Shown: positions 15,717-30,592, counted from the first letter of the stretch. The stretch: DNA of 48,502 nt from Frateuria flava (GCF_017837635.1 NZ_JAGJRS010000033.1:1-48502); one strand, 5' to 3'. Program-made: numbers and translations. Notes: generated by a model not told the origin, from the letters alone.

Positions 15717-15879
15717 GATAACCGCGCTCGGCGCTGCGCCCGCCCGAAGCGCCGCTTGCTCCCTTGAGAAAGCGGAGGCGGGCCTGATCTTGGTCAGCGG
15801 CCCACGTCCGCGGCGGGGCATAATAGAGCGCTTCCCCGCCGCGTTCCTGCGGCTTCGACGAGTGATCGGCAGAATCGGC

Positions 15880-16437
15880 ATGAGTGGCTTCAGTCTTAGC
15901 AGCGAACCCTTCACCCTGGAACGCGATTGCGCGGCGGTGATGGTGCCGCAGGGCGAAAGCGTGATGCTTCCGGCCGGACAGATCGGCTACATCACCCAGG
16001 CGCTGGGCGGCAGCTTCACCGTGTACGTGGAGGGCAACCTGTTCCGCATCGCCGGCCACGATGCCGATGCGCTGGGCAAGGAGCCGCCACCGCCGATCGA
16101 ACTGGCCGCCGATGCCAGCGACGAGGATGTGGAAAAGCTCGTCTGGCAGCAATTGCGCACCGTGTTCGATCCGGAGATTCCGATCAACGTGGTGGAGCTC
16201 GGGTTGGTCTACGACGTCTCCATCGAGGCCGGCGACAACGATTCGCGCAAGGTGTACGTCAAGCTGACGCTGACCGCACCGGGCTGCGGCATGGGCGACA
16301 TCCTGGTCGACGACGTGCGCACCAAGCTGGAATTGATTCCGACCGTGGGCGAGGCCGATGTCGACCTCGTGTTCGATCCGCCCTGGAATCATTCGATGAT
16401 GTCCGATGCGGCCAAGCTCGAAACCGGCATGCTCTAG
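15880..16437 (+). CDS. sufT: SUF-associated Fe-S assembly protein SufT (MIP18/DUF59)
   Basis: 185 residues. The N-terminal portion (RDCAAVMVPQGESVMLPAGQIGYITQALGGSFTVYVEGNLFRI) is the part specific to SufT. The C-terminal DUF59/MIP18 domain follows: WQQLRTVFDPEIPINVVELGLVYDV, VKLTLTAPGCGMGDIL, and VDLVFDPPWN. The conserved DPEIP, the single Cys in APGCGMG, and DPPW match known Fe-S carrier or maturation factors. Acts in the cytosol in late Fe-S cluster delivery by family precedent. No suf operon genes are in this window. Start ATG 15880 gives the usual family length. Followed by a clear terminator. Confidence 0.92.
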   Translation: MSGFSLSSEPFTLERDCAAVMVPQGESVMLPAGQIGYITQALGGSFTVYVEGNLFRIAGHDADALGKEPPPPIELAADASDEDVEKLVWQQLRTVFDPEIPINVVELGLVYDVSIEAGDNDSRKVYVKLTLTAPGCGMGDILVDDVRTKLELIPTVGEADVDLVFDPPWNHSMMSDAAKLETGML

Positions 16438-16467
16438 CGTTGAAAGGCTGTGACTGAGCGTTTCCGA

Positions 16468-16492
16468 AGCCCGGCATGTCCGGGCTTTTTTT
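16468..16492 (+). terminator. intrinsic terminator after sufT
   Basis: Stem AGCCCGG (16468-16474) and CCGGGCT (16480-16486), loop CATGT, followed by a run of seven T. Confidence 0.9.
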
Positions 16493-16599
16493 GTGCGCGC
16501 ACGGTTGTGTGTGCACGCCTGTAAGTGGCGTCACGACGCGGTTTTCGCACAGAGCTAACAGCGACGATCACACTTCGGATGCCTAGGAAAAATTCACCC

Positions 16600-16629
16600 T
16601 TGACCCCTCCGCAAGCGGGCTCTTAATGT
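16600..16629 (+). promoter_or_regulatory. putative sigma70-type promoter of the M4 protease gene
   Basis: TTGACC at 16600-16605 and TTAATG (17-base spacer) or TAATGT (18-base spacer) near 16623-16629. It lies between the sufT terminator and the protease gene and would give a leader of about 250 bases. Confidence 0.45.
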
Positions 16630-19038
<2,409 letters not shown>

Positions 19039-19088
19039 GGTCGGCTTCGAGGCCGCGCCAGGTAACCGGTGCGGTCTGCCTGAAGTGA

Positions 19089-19124
19089 AAAAAAGAACCC
19101 CGGCTTCGGCCTGGGTTCTTTTTT
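19089..19124. terminator. bidirectional intrinsic terminator
   Basis: AAAAAAGAACCC (19089-19100), a 12-base loop with its own GGC-TTC-GGCC mini-hairpin, then GGGTTCTTTTTT (19113-19124). It serves the convergent M4 protease (+) and asparaginase (-) genes. Confidence 0.9.
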
Positions 19125-19160
19125 GGGTTCGATTCGGAGTTCTGGCTGAAGGCGCGCGGG

Positions 19161-19649
19161 TCAGCCGTTTTCCTCGAAACGGTTCTCGGCGCGGTTTTTG
19201 CGCACCTTGGCCGGGTCCCACACGCGGCCGTTCATCGTGATGTAGACGCCATCGGGCAGCGTCTGCACCGCGGCCACGGCGCAGCCGATGTTGAACACCG
19301 CATCGGAGCCCTGGAAGCGCGCAGGGTTCAGTGCGCCGGTGAGCACGATCACCTTGCCCGGGATGGCCGCCAGTTCGCGCGCGGTCTCGACCATGGTGTC
19401 GGTACCGTGGGTGACCAGTACGTGCCGATGCGGCTGCGCTTCGATGGTCGAGCGCACCAGCGCGCGATCTTCGGCGCTCATGTGCAGACTGTCCTTGCGC
19501 AGGATCGGGATGACGTCGAACGCGAAGGCGACGCCAAGCTGGCCCAGGATGTCGCCGATCTGCGGCGCGCCGATCTTGTAGTCCGACTTGTCGTCGAAAT
19601 AGATCTTGTCGATGGTGCCGCCGGTGGTGACGATGGTCAGATGCTGCAT
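19161..19649 (-). CDS. single-domain asparaginase-like protein
   Basis: 162 residues that match only the N-terminal domain of L-asparaginases. Both catalytic triads' hallmark segments are present: TTGGTIDKIY near the N-terminus and VTHGTDTMVETARELA. GKVIVLTGALNPARFQGSDA and GVYITMNGRVWDP follow, then the protein stops at RFEENG. The C-terminal domain of classical asparaginases (a further 150 or so residues) is absent, and the downstream DNA holds no remnant. This short form is a known stand-alone family ('asparaginase domain-containing protein'), so truncation is probably ancestral and not a fresh break. Whether it hydrolyses asparagine is unproven. Confidence 0.9.
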   Translation of the reverse strand: MQHLTIVTTGGTIDKIYFDDKSDYKIGAPQIGDILGQLGVAFAFDVIPILRKDSLHMSAEDRALVRSTIEAQPHRHVLVTHGTDTMVETARELAAIPGKVIVLTGALNPARFQGSDAVFNIGCAVAAVQTLPDGVYITMNGRVWDPAKVRKNRAENRFEENG

Positions 19650-19756
19650 GGCTTCGACGTCGGTGGGGAAAGCGCAAGTTTAATGGGTCGGAACGCGCCT
19701 TGTGCGCGGTCGTCCGGCCGCGTCCACGCGAGAGGTCGATTCGTTCGCCTCGTCGA

Positions 19757-21391
19757 TCAGAGCAGCAGCCGCGTATCCGCCATGTCCGCCGTGGTCGACC
19801 GATCCAGTCCGTGCGCCACAAAGCGCCGCAGTGCCGCGCCCGGGCGCATGTCGCTGCGTCCGCGGGCAAAGGTGGACTGGCGCGCGAGCAGGGCGGCCGC
19901 GGTGCAGCGGGCCAGCGTGAGCGACAGGTCGCGAGCCGCCGCTTCCAGGTCCGCGCGGTTGTTCCCGGACGCCTGCCACTGCCGTGCGGCCGCATCGAGC
20001 GCGGCGTGGATCGGCACTACCGCTTCGGGCTCGTGGCAGCCATCCACCCAGCCGGCGATCGCGGTGCGTAGTGCACCGAAGCCTTCGCCGAGGGCCCGCA
20101 GGCTGTCCAGTGCGAGCACGTTGGTGGTGCCCTCCCAGATCGCATAGACCTGCGCGTCGCGCAGCAGTTGCGGCAGGCCGGTGTCCTCGATGTAGCCGGC
20201 ACCGCCGAAGCATTCGAGCGCTTCGGAGCACAGCGCCACCGCGACCTTCCCGGTCCACAGCTTGGCCAGCGGGGTGAGCAAGCGCAGCAGTGCAGTTTCG
20301 TGCGAGGCGGCCTGGCCCTGTTCCACGCGGCCGAGCAATTGCACGACCTCGAACGCCAGCGCGAACGCGCCCTCGAACTCGGCGCGCATATCGGCCAGGG
20401 TGCGCGCATGCAGTGGTTGCTCGATCAATGGACGGCCAAACGCTTCGCGCCGCGCCGCGTAGTCGCAGGCAAGCGCCAGTGCGCGCGCCATGCTGGCCAC
20501 CGCGCAGACGGCGTTCCAGGTGCGCGTGACGTTGAGCATCGGCGCGACCTGGCGCACGCCCTGAGCGAGCTCGCCCAACGGCCAGGCCGGGAGGCCGTCG
20601 AGATGGATCTCGGCGGTCGGCAGCTCGCGTGTGCCCAGCTTGTCTTTCAGGCGATCGACAACGAGTTCCGGCTTGCGCGCGGCGCCGTCCATCGTCTCGA
20701 CATAGAACAGCGCCAGTGCAGGGGTGCCTTCGCCTGCGCCTTCCGGACGTGCGAGCGCAAGCGCCGCCTCGCCGACCACCGCTGAGCTGAACCACTTGCG
20801 CCCGTGCAGGCGCCAATGGCCCGTCTCGTCCTGGCGTGCGATGGTCTCGGTGCGGCCCACGTCGGAGCCGCCGGCGGTCTCGGTCATCCATTGGCCGCTC
20901 AGCCAGAACGTAGCCGGGTCGCGGCTCAGGAAATGCGGCAGTGCACGGTCGATCAGCGCCTGGTTGCCGGACGCCTTCAGCGCCGCGATGGCGCCGTCGG
21001 TCATCGCCAGCGGGCAGGTGTAGAACTCACTGGCCAGGTGGTAGAGATAGACGCGTGCGAACTGTTCCAGGCGCGCGTGTTCGTGCGGCTCGTGCCCGGC
21101 CGCCAGGATGCCGTGGCGGGTGGTCAGGTCGGGACCTTCGTGCCACGCGTCGGTCAGTTCGATGCGATCCACGCGCCGGCCCCAGGCATCCCAGCGCGTG
21201 AGCACCGGCGTCCGCGGCGTACTGCGGCGGGCGCGCTCCCAGGCAAACTGTGCGTAGTCGCCAAGCGCGTCGAGGTCCGCATCGAGCGCCGGGCGGCTGT
21301 TCGACGGGATCACACGGTCCAGCAAGGCCAGCAGCGTGCGGTCGTTGCGGTAGGGGTGGACCAGCTGAGGCGCGGTCTGCAGGAAATCCAT
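19757..21391 (-). CDS. acyl-CoA dehydrogenase family protein, AidB-like
   Basis: 544 residues, longer than standard fatty-acid acyl-CoA dehydrogenases and close to the AidB branch. Like AidB it has a long N-terminal segment (NDRTLLALLDRVIPSNS) before the catalytic core. The flavin-binding core shows LSGQWMTETAGGSDVGRTET, LHGRKWFSSAV, NVTRTWNAVCAVASMARAL and YAARREAFGRPLIEQPLH. The C-terminal bundle shows ALECFGGAGYIEDTGLPQLLRDAQVYAIWEGTTNVLALD, with the usual E-G-T-T-N motif; about 110 further residues follow. AidB binds FAD and double-stranded DNA and is induced by alkylation in E. coli; that role here is by homology only. Same strand as the asparaginase gene, 107 bases apart. Confidence 0.9.
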   Translation of the reverse strand: MDFLQTAPQLVHPYRNDRTLLALLDRVIPSNSRPALDADLDALGDYAQFAWERARRSTPRTPVLTRWDAWGRRVDRIELTDAWHEGPDLTTRHGILAAGHEPHEHARLEQFARVYLYHLASEFYTCPLAMTDGAIAALKASGNQALIDRALPHFLSRDPATFWLSGQWMTETAGGSDVGRTETIARQDETGHWRLHGRKWFSSAVVGEAALALARPEGAGEGTPALALFYVETMDGAARKPELVVDRLKDKLGTRELPTAEIHLDGLPAWPLGELAQGVRQVAPMLNVTRTWNAVCAVASMARALALACDYAARREAFGRPLIEQPLHARTLADMRAEFEGAFALAFEVVQLLGRVEQGQAASHETALLRLLTPLAKLWTGKVAVALCSEALECFGGAGYIEDTGLPQLLRDAQVYAIWEGTTNVLALDSLRALGEGFGALRTAIAGWVDGCHEPEAVVPIHAALDAAARQWQASGNNRADLEAAARDLSLTLARCTAAALLARQSTFARGRSDMRPGAALRRFVAHGLDRSTTADMADTRLLL

Positions 21392-21805
21392 GGCGCGATC
21401 CCGTTGCTCGATACGCGCGAGTATAGGAGCGGGTTCGTGGGTGGCGCGCGAGACGCTCCGACTTCAACGCCGGCGCGGGTACGCCAACGCCAACGCGATC
21501 GGGTGATGCCGGCCGGATTCGCTCGTGCCGAGCGCCGGTGCGCTAGCTTGCTGGAGTATCGAGCCCTGGAGGAAAGTCTCGACCCCGCCACCGCAGGTCA
21601 TCCCCGCGAAACCAGGAATCCATTTTGGTTTGGCTCACTGGAGCGACATGGGTTTCCGCTTCGCAGGAACGGCGCCTGGAGAATGGGTACTCCCTGTCAT
21701 TGCCGAGCCGGACGCTGACCGGCCGCCGGAAGTAGCCGACCGGCGGGTGAGGGTTCGGCGGAGCGACAGGGTGACATCGCCGGAACCTTCTTCGGATAAG
21801 CCGCC
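21392..21805. other. 414-base intergenic region between the AidB-like and DUF2069 genes
   Basis: No supported gene. It contains the family B repeat copy (21597-21671) and, after it, GC-rich partly self-complementary sequence around 21716-21765 (GACCGGCCGCCGG ... GCCGACCGGCGGG). The first 100 bases should hold the promoter of the AidB-like gene, but I see no convincing -35/-10 pair. Confidence 0.4.
21597..21671. repeat. family B repeat, degenerate copy 2
   Basis: GTCATCCCCGCGAAACCAGG, then AATCCATTTTGG, GGCTCACTGGAGCGACATGG and TTTCCGCTTCGCAGGAAC. It aligns along its whole length, including the internal spacer, with 11630-11708, but the arms have lost perfect pairing. This indicates an older, decaying copy of the same element. 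Confidence 0.8.
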
Positions 21806-24552
<2,747 letters not shown>

Positions 24553-24553
24553 C

Positions 24554-24820
24554 ATGGCCGCCGCGCGCTTCCTCGTGAGCGGTCGGGTGCAAGGCGTGTT
24601 CTATCGCGCCAGCACCCGCGAACAGGCGCGGCGGCTGGACCTTACCGGTCACGCGCGCAACCTGCCTGATGGGTGCGTCGAGGTGCTCGCGTACGGCTCG
24701 CCCGAGGCGCTCGATGCGCTGGAGCGCTGGCTGTGGCAGGGGCCGCCCGCGGCGGAAGTGGCGGGCGTGGAGCGCTGCCCGCTGGAAGGTGTTCCTCCAC
24801 CAACGTTCAGTACCCGCTGA
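24554..24820 (+). CDS. acyP: acylphosphatase
   Basis: An 88-residue enzyme that hydrolyses acyl phosphates. The two catalytic residues are in place: R18 in GRVQGVFYR and N36 in GHARNLPDG, followed by CVEVLAYGSPEAL, WLWQGPPAAEVAGVE. Full family length. It begins one base after the redoxin stop, so it is the last gene of yihY-tlpA-acyP. Confidence 0.92.
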   Translation: MAAARFLVSGRVQGVFYRASTREQARRLDLTGHARNLPDGCVEVLAYGSPEALDALERWLWQGPPAAEVAGVERCPLEGVPPPTFSTR

Positions 24821-24893
24821 CCTGTTCAGTGGGCTCGAGCCCACCGCGTTTCACGCCGACGCAATGGTGGACTCCAAGCCCACCCAACGCAGG

Positions 24894-27047
24894 TCAGAAA
24901 GCCAGGTCGATCGGCGGACGGCCGATGCGATGGCGGGTGCCGATCGTCTGCACCACGCGGCGGAAATCCGCGGCGAAGCCGGCGATGTCGAACAGCGGCG
25001 AGCGCGTGCGCAGGTCAGACAGTTGCGCGCGGACCGCGGCGAGCGCAGCTCGATCGCGACCCAACTGCACCGCGGTGGCCACGAAGGCATCCGGATCGTC
25101 GGCCACCAGTTCGGGCAGGTGGGCGTGATGCAGCAGGCTGGCGGCGATGCGTCCGGCGAACGTGTCGCCGGCACAGGTCAGCAACGGACAGCCGGCGGAC
25201 AACGCGTCGATGGCGGTGGTGCGGGCGCCGCAGGGCAGGGTGTCCAGGCACAGGTCGACCAGCGCGTAGCGCGCCAGGTAGTCCGCGTGCGGCAGGTCGG
25301 GCAGGAATACCAGCCGTTCCGGCGATACCTCCAGACTGGCAGCCTGCGCACGCAGGCGCTGCTCGACGCCATCGGGTCCGGTGCGCAGCCACAACATGCT
25401 GCCCGTTACCTGGCGCAGTATCTGCATGAAACGCGCGAACACGTCCGGGCCGATCGTGGCGGTAGCGTTGAAACAGGCGAACACCGTGCCCGTGGTGGGC
25501 AGGTCGCATTCGCTGCGCGTGGGTGAGGAGGCCATCGCGCGGCCTTCAACCGGCAGAAAGCAGCGCGGCAGCGAAAGCACCTTTTCGCTGTAGCCCTCGC
25601 GATGCGACGGCGGCAGCACGATGGTGTCAGCCAGGATGTAGTCGATCCACGGGGCGCCGGCAGTGCCCGGGTACGCCAACCAGTTCACCTGTACGGGCGA
25701 CGGTCGCAAGGCCAGGATGTCCGCATTGGTGTGCGCGCCGTAGCCGGTGAGGTCGAACAGCACCTCGATGCCCATCGCGTGGATGCGCTCGGCCACCTGC
25801 GGGGGCGGCAACGCGTCGACGGCGTGCAACGGTGCCGCCGCAGCCAGGCGCTGGCGAATCGGATCGCCGTCGTCGGCGGTGGTGGCGAACAGGTGCAACT
25901 CGAGCCCGCCCAGGGCGATCAGCGACTGGACCAGTCCGGCTACGGTTCGACCCGTCGGGCGATCGCCGAAGCCATCGGAAAGCAGGCCTACGCGAATGGG
26001 GGCAGCCGGCGCCGGCCGGGCCAGGGCAAAGGCCAGTTTCTGGCGCAACGGGCCCAGGTGGTGCTCGATGGTGCGGGTGAAGGTTTCCATGGCCTTGCGC
26101 TGGAGCGCGCGATCGAACGGCTCCAGCGGCAGCACGAAGGGCACGATGCCCGGTTGCCCTGTTTCGATTGCTTCGCGCAGCCGCGCGGTCAACGACGCCT
26201 GCTCGCGCCAGTCGGCCAGCCGTCGCCGCAGCACGGCGAGGCGGCTGAGCGCGGCACCGGAGTGCGGCGCCAGTTGCAACGCCCGCGCATACGCCGCGGC
26301 CGCGTCGGCCGGCCGGTCCAGGGCCTCGAGCATCCGCGCAGCCTGGAAGGCGTGACGGGGTTCGCGCGGCGCCAACCGCTCCGCTTCCAGCCAGGCGCTG
26401 GCGGCTTCCTCGCTATGGCCCTGCGCCTGCAGCGCCTGTCCGAGCAGCGCGTGGGCAGCATCCAGCCGCGGCGCGAGCTTCAGCGCCTCGCGCACGTGCA
26501 GCAGCGCCCTTGTGGCATCACCCAGCTCGAGCTCCACCTCGGCCAGATTGAGGCGCAGGCCCGGGTGTCGTGGTGCCGCGCGCAGCGCCTGGCCGAACGT
26601 CTCGCGCGCTTCCTCGTGGCGGGCTGCAACCATCAGCGCCACGCCCAGCACCTGCAGCACGGCCGGATGGCCTGGCTTGCGTGCGAGTGCGGCGTGCAGT
26701 CGTTCGATGGCCGCCTCGGGGCGACCGTCCTCCAGCGCCACGTTGGCGAGGTTGCACTGCACTTCGATGCTGTCCGGCGACAATTCCGCGGCACGGTTCA
26801 GCGCGCTCAGCCCGTCGTGGCGGCGACCCAGCTGCAACAGCGCGACACCGTGCAGGCGGACGAGCTCGCCCGCCAGCGGAAAATCCCGGCGCGCGCCTGC
26901 GGCCAGCGCTTCGGCTTCCTGGCTGGCGCCCTGGCGAAGCAGATGCGTCAGGCGGTTGAGCAAGGCTTCCAGCTCGGCGCGCGCGTTGGCCGGCATGGTG
27001 CTCTTGCCGTCGGCAGAGCCACCCGGAAAGCCTGTCGTCATCGCCAT
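24894..27047 (-). CDS. TPR glycosyltransferase, GT41 (OGT/SPINDLY-like)
   Basis: 717 residues. Residues about 20-330 are tetratricopeptide repeats (for example ALLQLGRRHDGLSALNRAAELSPDSIEVQCNLANVALEDGRPEAAIERL, VGLALMV-type units). The C-terminal 360 residues are a GT41 catalytic region, with IRVGLLSDGFGDRPTGRTVAG, GIEVLFDLTGYGAHTNADILALRPSPVQVNWLAYPGTAGAPWIDYILADTIVLPP, VFACFNATATIGPDVFARFMQILR and LPCGARTTAIDALSAGCPLLTC. This is the O-linked GlcNAc transferase/SPINDLY family, which glycosylates Ser/Thr of cytosolic proteins; bacterial members often modify adhesins or flagellin, none of which is encoded here. GGGGAA lies just upstream of the ATG at 27047. Donor sugar and target unknown. Confidence 0.9.
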   Translation of the reverse strand: MAMTTGFPGGSADGKSTMPANARAELEALLNRLTHLLRQGASQEAEALAAGARRDFPLAGELVRLHGVALLQLGRRHDGLSALNRAAELSPDSIEVQCNLANVALEDGRPEAAIERLHAALARKPGHPAVLQVLGVALMVAARHEEARETFGQALRAAPRHPGLRLNLAEVELELGDATRALLHVREALKLAPRLDAAHALLGQALQAQGHSEEAASAWLEAERLAPREPRHAFQAARMLEALDRPADAAAAYARALQLAPHSGAALSRLAVLRRRLADWREQASLTARLREAIETGQPGIVPFVLPLEPFDRALQRKAMETFTRTIEHHLGPLRQKLAFALARPAPAAPIRVGLLSDGFGDRPTGRTVAGLVQSLIALGGLELHLFATTADDGDPIRQRLAAAAPLHAVDALPPPQVAERIHAMGIEVLFDLTGYGAHTNADILALRPSPVQVNWLAYPGTAGAPWIDYILADTIVLPPSHREGYSEKVLSLPRCFLPVEGRAMASSPTRSECDLPTTGTVFACFNATATIGPDVFARFMQILRQVTGSMLWLRTGPDGVEQRLRAQAASLEVSPERLVFLPDLPHADYLARYALVDLCLDTLPCGARTTAIDALSAGCPLLTCAGDTFAGRIAASLLHHAHLPELVADDPDAFVATAVQLGRDRAALAAVRAQLSDLRTRSPLFDIAGFAADFRRVVQTIGTRHRIGRPPIDLAF

Positions 27048-27245
27048 TGATTCCCCAAGCCTGCTACGCTGGCCTGCACTGCCGCTGCCCGCAAGGATGC
27101 CATGGTCGCCAGTCCAATGGAAAAGCGTGCGCTTGCCTCCATTCCAGGCAACAAGCGCCTGTCGTACGCAATCGCCGGGGTAGCGCCTTTCGGCATCTCC
27201 GTTTCCGCGCCAGACCAATCCGCCGCTCGCCGCCGGGGCGCCGCC

Positions 27246-27830
27246 ATGCGCCGTTGCGCCGTCGCGGTGCTGGTCGCGGGCCTCGCCGTCCTTCCTGCCG
27301 CCTGCTCTTCGCCCATGGATGACATCAAGCTCAATCCCCACCCCGCGCAGCGCTACGAACTGATCGCCACGGTCGACGCGCCGGGTGAATTCGATTCGGT
27401 CGAGGGCTACCTGTCCTACGAGGTGACCAACGTCGAATGTGTGCCGAAGAATCCCATCGAGGGGGCGCGCAACGTCCCCAATACAAGCCGACGGTTTGCG
27501 TTGACTCGCGTGGATGCGCATACGTGGAAGGGGAGCTTCTACAGGGATCTACTGCAGGACGAGGATTATTTCGGACTGGGTGTCTGCCATTGGGATGTGA
27601 CTAACGCCTCTCCAGTCTTCAGGGTGCACGCCGCAAGCTTCAGTCCTGCCTTCGTACTGGCTGATCCGATCGAGGTCACGCTGACTCGCTATTTCAAACG
27701 ATCGGATTACTTCAATCAGGCCTTGCGGAATGTGGGAGCGCTTGGCTTCAGTTCCACTGACGCCGAGGTTGGCAAGGCCGTCCAATCGTTTTTCCCGATC
27801 ACTGTAACGATCAAGCGGTCACGGTCATGA
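27246..27830 (+). CDS. lipoprotein, probable immunity protein of the adjacent lipase effector (X-Tfi type)
   Basis: 194 residues with a lipoprotein signal (MRRCAVAVLVAGLAVLPAAC, lipidated C20). The mature part is beta-rich and has two notable segments: DAPGEFDSVEGYLSYEVTNVECVP and LLQDEDYFGLGVCHWDV (two cysteines that could pair). I recall this pattern from lipoproteins found next to secreted lipase effectors in Xanthomonadales, but no function is proven. It is followed with an ATGA overlap (27827-27830) by the XVIPCD lipase, the usual immunity-effector layout, so a periplasmic inhibitor of that lipase is inferred. A hand count of 27541-27600 gives 52% GC, well below neighbours, suggesting recent transfer. 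ATG 27246 is chosen because the signal peptide begins there. Confidence 0.75.
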   Translation: MRRCAVAVLVAGLAVLPAACSSPMDDIKLNPHPAQRYELIATVDAPGEFDSVEGYLSYEVTNVECVPKNPIEGARNVPNTSRRFALTRVDAHTWKGSFYRDLLQDEDYFGLGVCHWDVTNASPVFRVHAASFSPAFVLADPIEVTLTRYFKRSDYFNQALRNVGALGFSSTDAEVGKAVQSFFPITVTIKRSRS

Positions 27831-29371
27831 GCGCGCCCACTTCCCGGCAACTTGCGGCGGCCGCCAAGGACAGCTACATCGATAGGCCGAAGGCCGATAT
27901 TGACATCAAGACGGTTGCTCTGGACGGGCACTCGTATCGCGTCATTGGATATGCAAACACCCCTTCCGGCTTTCATGGCACGGCGTACCAGCAGGTGGAA
28001 TCGCCCTATGCCATCGTGATCGCCTACCGAGGTACCGACCCGGACCTCAAGAACCACACGCTGACCGGCATCCAGGACGTGTCGGTGGACGCCATCATGG
28101 TGGCGGACGGCCTCAATCCGCAGGAGGCCGATGCCCGCCGCTTCACGCAGCAGGTGCTGGAAAAGGCCGCGACGCTCGGCGTTCCGCGCGACCTGGTCAC
28201 CGTCACCGGCCATTCGATGGGCGGCACGCTCGCGCAGATCGAGGCGTGGCGTTTCGGCCTGCGCGGGGAGACCTTCAACGCCTACGGCGCCGCGGAACTG
28301 GGCGTTGGCGTTCCCGAGGGCGGCAGCCAGGTGATCGACAACGTCCTGGCGGGAGATCCGGTCAGCGCGTGCAGCCGCCATTTCGGGCAGGTCCGCGTCT
28401 ATGCCACGCCAGCGGACGTGGCGAGCTTGCGCGAAACCGGTTACCTCGACGGACAACGCGGCCTCGGGCGTTCACTCGCGGCGCTGCGTGTCGCGGACCA
28501 CGGTATCGACAACTGGGCTCCCGACAAGGGCGAGTCGGTGCTGACGGCAGCCAATGAAGCGCGCGCGGACCGATACGCCGGGGCTATCGCTGCATTCCGG
28601 CAGGATGCCTGGGGTGCGCGCGCCGGCCTGCATGCCTCGACCAAGGTGCCCTGGTCAGCGACCTGGACCCTGGCGCGGGTGACCGAGGCAGTCGAGCTGA
28701 CGACGGCGACAGGCTTGCACGCGAAGTCCGAGGCCAGTCGGCTGGGTCGCGCCATGGCGCATCAGGTGGGGCGGGCGTGGGAGGTGGCACGGGACGTTTC
28801 GCAGGACACCCGGCAGGTGGTCGTGCACGCAGCGGTTGGCGCGGTGAAGCAATGGGAACAGGGTTGGGCTGGCGCCAGCCATACGCTCGCCCAAGGGCCC
28901 CGGTTCGCTCCTGGCCTCCCCGCGTCCGATCTGTATCCCGCGCCGGCCAGCGGCACCGCCGCGCCGCGCAAGCCCACGGTGCTGGATACGCCGCCATTGG
29001 GTGACCGCGGCCATCCTGCCAGCGGCCTCTACGCTCAAGCGTTCGATGCGGTCAAACGCATGGAGGCCCGCCATGGCTTGTCGGGCGGGCCGCACAGTGA
29101 ACGCGTGGCAGGCGCCCTGACGGTCGCGGCGCGGCGCGCGGGGCTGCAGCGAATCGATCAGGCAGTACCCTCGGTCGATCGGGAAAGAGTGATCGCCGTG
29201 CAGGGAGAACTGCACAGTCCGTTGCGCCGGCTGGCCGCGGTCGATGCCGCGCTGGCGGCCAATACGCCTCTGGAGCGCAGCAGCGCTGAAGCGCTCTGGG
29301 CGCAGGCGCCGGAAGTACAACCGAACCTGCCCGCGGCCACCCAGGCGGCCGTGTACTCGCCGGTGCGCTGA
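27827..29371 (+). CDS. XVIPCD-tagged lipase, probable type IV secretion antibacterial effector (X-Tfe)
   Basis: 514 residues. Residues 1-240 form an alpha/beta-hydrolase of the class-3 lipase type: IVIAYRGTD (oxyanion side), nucleophile elbow G-H-S130-M-G, a likely Asp in NVLAGDPVS (D177) and a His in VADHGIDNW (H225). A helical middle region follows. From about residue 390 the C-terminus matches the XVIPCD secretion signal of Xanthomonadales T4SS effectors: GHPASGLYAQAFDAVKRMEA, then AARRAGLQRIDQAV and VIAVQGELHSPLRRLAAVD, with NTPLERSS. Such effectors go through a VirB/VirD4 T4SS into competing bacteria and, for lipases, attack membrane phospholipids (family knowledge). The upstream overlapping lipoprotein is its likely immunity protein. 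The T4SS genes are not in this window. Confidence 0.88.
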   Translation: MSAPTSRQLAAAAKDSYIDRPKADIDIKTVALDGHSYRVIGYANTPSGFHGTAYQQVESPYAIVIAYRGTDPDLKNHTLTGIQDVSVDAIMVADGLNPQEADARRFTQQVLEKAATLGVPRDLVTVTGHSMGGTLAQIEAWRFGLRGETFNAYGAAELGVGVPEGGSQVIDNVLAGDPVSACSRHFGQVRVYATPADVASLRETGYLDGQRGLGRSLAALRVADHGIDNWAPDKGESVLTAANEARADRYAGAIAAFRQDAWGARAGLHASTKVPWSATWTLARVTEAVELTTATGLHAKSEASRLGRAMAHQVGRAWEVARDVSQDTRQVVVHAAVGAVKQWEQGWAGASHTLAQGPRFAPGLPASDLYPAPASGTAAPRKPTVLDTPPLGDRGHPASGLYAQAFDAVKRMEARHGLSGGPHSERVAGALTVAARRAGLQRIDQAVPSVDRERVIAVQGELHSPLRRLAAVDAALAANTPLERSSAEALWAQAPEVQPNLPAATQAAVYSPVR

Positions 29372-29437
29372 TCGCGCACGGCGAAGAATCCTGCAGTACC
29401 GGTCGCCGGTGCCCGGCGGCCGATGCGTCCCTTCGAG

Positions 29438-30514
<1,077 letters not shown>

Positions 30515-30592
30515 TGAAAACCAGCGGCACGAGAGGGAAGCAACCGGCATACGCCGGCTCGCGAAGCGGGAAGCGGCAGCCAGCCGCCCTCG

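Noticed and set aside
19161-19649. Calling the short asparaginase a pseudogene
   Set aside because: The frame is intact, ends cleanly next to a terminator, and matches a known single-domain family.
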